A stretch of DNA of 64,000 nucleotides from Butyricicoccus pullicaecorum (lineage in GTDB: Bacteria > Bacillota > Clostridia > Oscillospirales > Butyricicoccaceae). The position numbers and the translations under genes were made by a program. Below the pieces are notes generated by a model, which saw only the letters and a program-made list of their open reading frames with translations, was not told the origin of the DNA and made no database searches. The stretch spans positions 1-64,000 of the forward strand of contig JAGZIY010000005.1 in NCBI GenBank assembly GCA_018365995.1. Direction: 5' to 3'. Shown one piece after another: positions 62,701-64,000 of this stretch. Every line of letters begins with the position of its first letter. Positions within the stretch are counted from its first letter, which is position 1.

Positions 62701-63050
62701 ATATTTTCCAGTATATTCCCTATGTTCTCCTGTTTGCAGCTGCAACTGCAATTATTTACGCTTGGGGACTCTGGCGTTCTCAAAACCAAAGCAAGGATTT
62801 ATCTGCCATGCTATGCGCAAAGGGTGTCACACGTATCCGCAAGCAGCTCAAAAAGCACGGTCCCATGACGCGCAAAGAGCTTGAATCGGTTGTAAAAGAT
62901 CTCACCGCATGTCAGCCATTTTCCTCAAAGCGCATTGGTGTCACGGATTCCAAAGAATTTTTAGATTCTCTCCTTCCCTATATGTGTACTCAAAAACTCA
63001 TTGAAAAGCAGACACAAGGCAATAAGATTTTATATGTATATCGAAAATAA
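62697..63050 (+). CDS. Hypothetical protein with N-terminal membrane helix and winged-helix-like tail
   Basis: The 117-residue protein has one transmembrane segment (about residues 5-25). A basic soluble region follows, whose helices (GVTRIRKQLKKHGPMTRKELESVV) and closing strands (KLIEKQTQGNKILYVYRK) suggest a winged helix. I do not recognise a family. It is translationally coupled to the PqqD-like gene, so they probably act together at the membrane. Confidence 0.75.
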   Translation: MNIFQYIPYVLLFAAATAIIYAWGLWRSQNQSKDLSAMLCAKGVTRIRKQLKKHGPMTRKELESVVKDLTACQPFSSKRIGVTDSKEFLDSLLPYMCTQKLIEKQTQGNKILYVYRK

Positions 63051-63078
63051 GCCAGCTTTTGCTGGTTTATTTTTTTGC
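63048..63078 (+). terminator. Terminator after the PqqD-like pair
   Basis: GCCAGC-TTTT-GCTGGT, flanked by further A/T pairs and followed by a run of Ts. Confidence 0.8.
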
Positions 63079-63094
63079 AAAAAAGGATTGCCTT

Positions 63095-63128
63095 TGTCAC
63101 CGAATTGTCAGCTTTGTCTGTTATCCTA
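63095..63128 (+). promoter_or_regulatory. Possible activated promoter of the ABC transporter
   Basis: TTGTCA is repeated at 63095-63100 and 63106-63111 (11-base period), and TTGTCT follows at 63115-63120. TATCCT (63123-63128) could be the -10. Direct repeats of about one helical turn in front of such ABC genes often bind OmpR-type response regulators. Confidence 0.35.
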
Positions 63129-63153
63129 AGGATACCAAAGGAGGCTATCTGCT

Positions 63154-63837
63154 ATGGAAATTTTACGCTGTGAAAATTTAACAAAAACCTATGGCTCTGG
63201 TGAAAATGCAGTCATTGCACTCGACCATATCCATCTATCTGTAAACAAAGGAGAGTTTGTCGCTATTGTTGGCAGTTCCGGCTCTGGTAAATCCACGCTT
63301 CTGCATCTTCTTGGCGGCGTAGACCGCCCAAGCGATGGACATATCTATATCGAGGATACCGAGCTTTCCACACTGAGCGAGGAGCAGCTTGCCATTTTTC
63401 GCCGCCGCAAGGTAGGTCTTATCTATCAATTTTACAATCTAATCCCCACTCTCAATGTTGAAAAAAATATTCTCCTCCCCATGCTTTTGGACGGTCGCGA
63501 GCCGGAACCCGAACGCTTTCAGGAAATCGTATCGACTCTGGGCTTGGAAAACCGCTTAAATCATTTGCCCAGTGAGTTATCTGGTGGTCAGCAGCAACGT
63601 GCCGCCATTGGCCGTGCACTCATCTACCGCCCTGCAATTCTGCTTGCAGATGAACCAACCGGAAATCTGGATCGAAAAAACTCTGAGGAAACCATATCCC
63701 TTCTCAAATTATCCAATCAGCGCTATGGACAAACCATCCTCCTTATCACACACGATGAAAAAATTGCACTGCAAGCCGATCGTATTATCACACTGGACGA
63801 TGGTCATATTATAAGAGATGAGGCGATACATCCATGA
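63154..63837 (+). CDS. ABC transporter ATP-binding protein (MacB/BceA type)
   Basis: The 227-residue ATPase has Walker A VGSSGSGKSTL, the Q-loop region IYQFYNLIP, the signature LSGGQQQRAAIGRAL, Walker B ILLADEPTGNLD and the H-loop ITHD. It is closest to the LolD/MacB/BceA group, whose permeases are FtsX-like. AAAGGAGG precedes the ATG. The permease gene overlaps its stop by four bases. Role: export or sensing of a lipid, peptide or antimicrobial, not determinable here. Confidence 0.94.
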   Translation: MEILRCENLTKTYGSGENAVIALDHIHLSVNKGEFVAIVGSSGSGKSTLLHLLGGVDRPSDGHIYIEDTELSTLSEEQLAIFRRRKVGLIYQFYNLIPTLNVEKNILLPMLLDGREPEPERFQEIVSTLGLENRLNHLPSELSGGQQQRAAIGRALIYRPAILLADEPTGNLDRKNSEETISLLKLSNQRYGQTILLITHDEKIALQADRIITLDDGHIIRDEAIHP

Positions 63838-64000
63838 ATATCTTACGTATTTACACTTGGGATTATCTACGCCGCAATAAGCATACTGCCTTTTCTATCA
63901 TGATTGCCATTCTACTTGTCACGACCATGCTCTCTGCGCTTTGTGGAATCTGTGTCACCACATGGTCTGATAATGTATACTTGACTCTGGAAGAAACCGG
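63834..64000 (+). CDS. ABC transporter permease, FtsX-like (partial)
   Basis: Only the first 55 residues are in the window. It starts MNILRIYTWDYLRRNKHTA, with a hydrophobic helix (about residues 20-42), the usual start of FtsX/MacB-type permeases. ATGA overlap with the ATPase gene indicates coupled translation. The 3' end lies outside. Confidence 0.85.
   Translation, partial: MNILRIYTWDYLRRNKHTAFSIMIAILLVTTMLSALCGICVTTWSDNVYLTLEET

Overview
The window looks like the chromosome of an endospore-forming, Gram-positive member of the Clostridia. The evidence is the presence of spoIIGA, sigE, spoVAC and spoVG, mreC/mreD/minD, SLH-type surface proteins, ECF-type vitamin transporters and strong A-rich Shine-Dalgarno sites (AAGGAGG). 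From memory of protein styles I lean to Oscillospirales, near Butyricicoccus or Agathobaculum; that assignment is inference. No prophage, insertion sequence, tRNA, full rRNA or CRISPR array is visible. Genes are densely packed and most transcription units end in clear stem-loop terminators.

Layout. 1-0.9 kb: a possible 6S-like RNA end and a small lipoprotein. 0.9-8.1 kb: carbohydrate block with a split transketolase, a DeoR/IolR-like and an AraC regulator, and the inositol genes iolB and iolD. 8.3-9.6 kb: a PepSY surface protein and a VOC protein. 9.6-21.9 kb: a long minus-strand run reading zapA-like coiled-coil gene, U32 peptidase, maf, mreC, mreD, pbp2, minD, mgsA, hisS, aspS, which joins cell shape and division to translation. 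22.3-25.0 kb: proline synthesis (proB, proA) plus a CYTH protein. 25.1-30.0 kb: a ComEC-like hydrolase with a DUF3006 partner, a DAP decarboxylase, an MTA/SAH deaminase and purine nucleoside phosphorylase. 30.1-31.8 kb: the spoIIGA-sigE sporulation operon. 32-35.6 kb: an SLH protein, ylmH and birA. 35.7-41.6 kb: RNase J, two 3D-domain wall proteins, the niacin repressor and niacin transporter, and a cytidylate kinase-like protein. 41.8-46.8 kb: murC, spoVG, a glycolipid glycosyltransferase and a base-excision-repair operon. 47-50.4 kb: feoA, feoB, an MntR-like regulator and a HAD phosphatase. 50.9-54.9 kb: a very large secreted beta-galactosidase. 55-60.1 kb: a small exporter, a HAD phosphatase, an ECF S component, spoVAC, a rhodanese and PepD. 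60.3-64 kb: an OPT transporter, a PqqD-like protein, a small membrane protein and an ABC transporter cut by the window edge.

Most notable: (i) a previously unannotated dispersed element of about 145 bp with three hairpins, present twice in inverted orientation (29.93-30.07 and 56.56-56.70 kb), each copy just downstream of a gene read in the same direction; (ii) a ZapA-domain protein fused to a long coiled coil containing three exact-period 43-residue repeats; (iii) a LamG domain nested inside the catalytic barrel of a LacZ-type enzyme; (iv) a methylglyoxal synthase whose two best-known catalytic residues appear replaced; (v) WalR-like boxes around paired 3D-domain genes; (vi) a palindromic operator on the niacin transporter promoter; and (vii) a spoIIG promoter keeping the diagnostic 22-bp spacer. 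I did not find one clearly complete new system. The three-hairpin element and the PqqD-containing locus at the right edge are the best leads.
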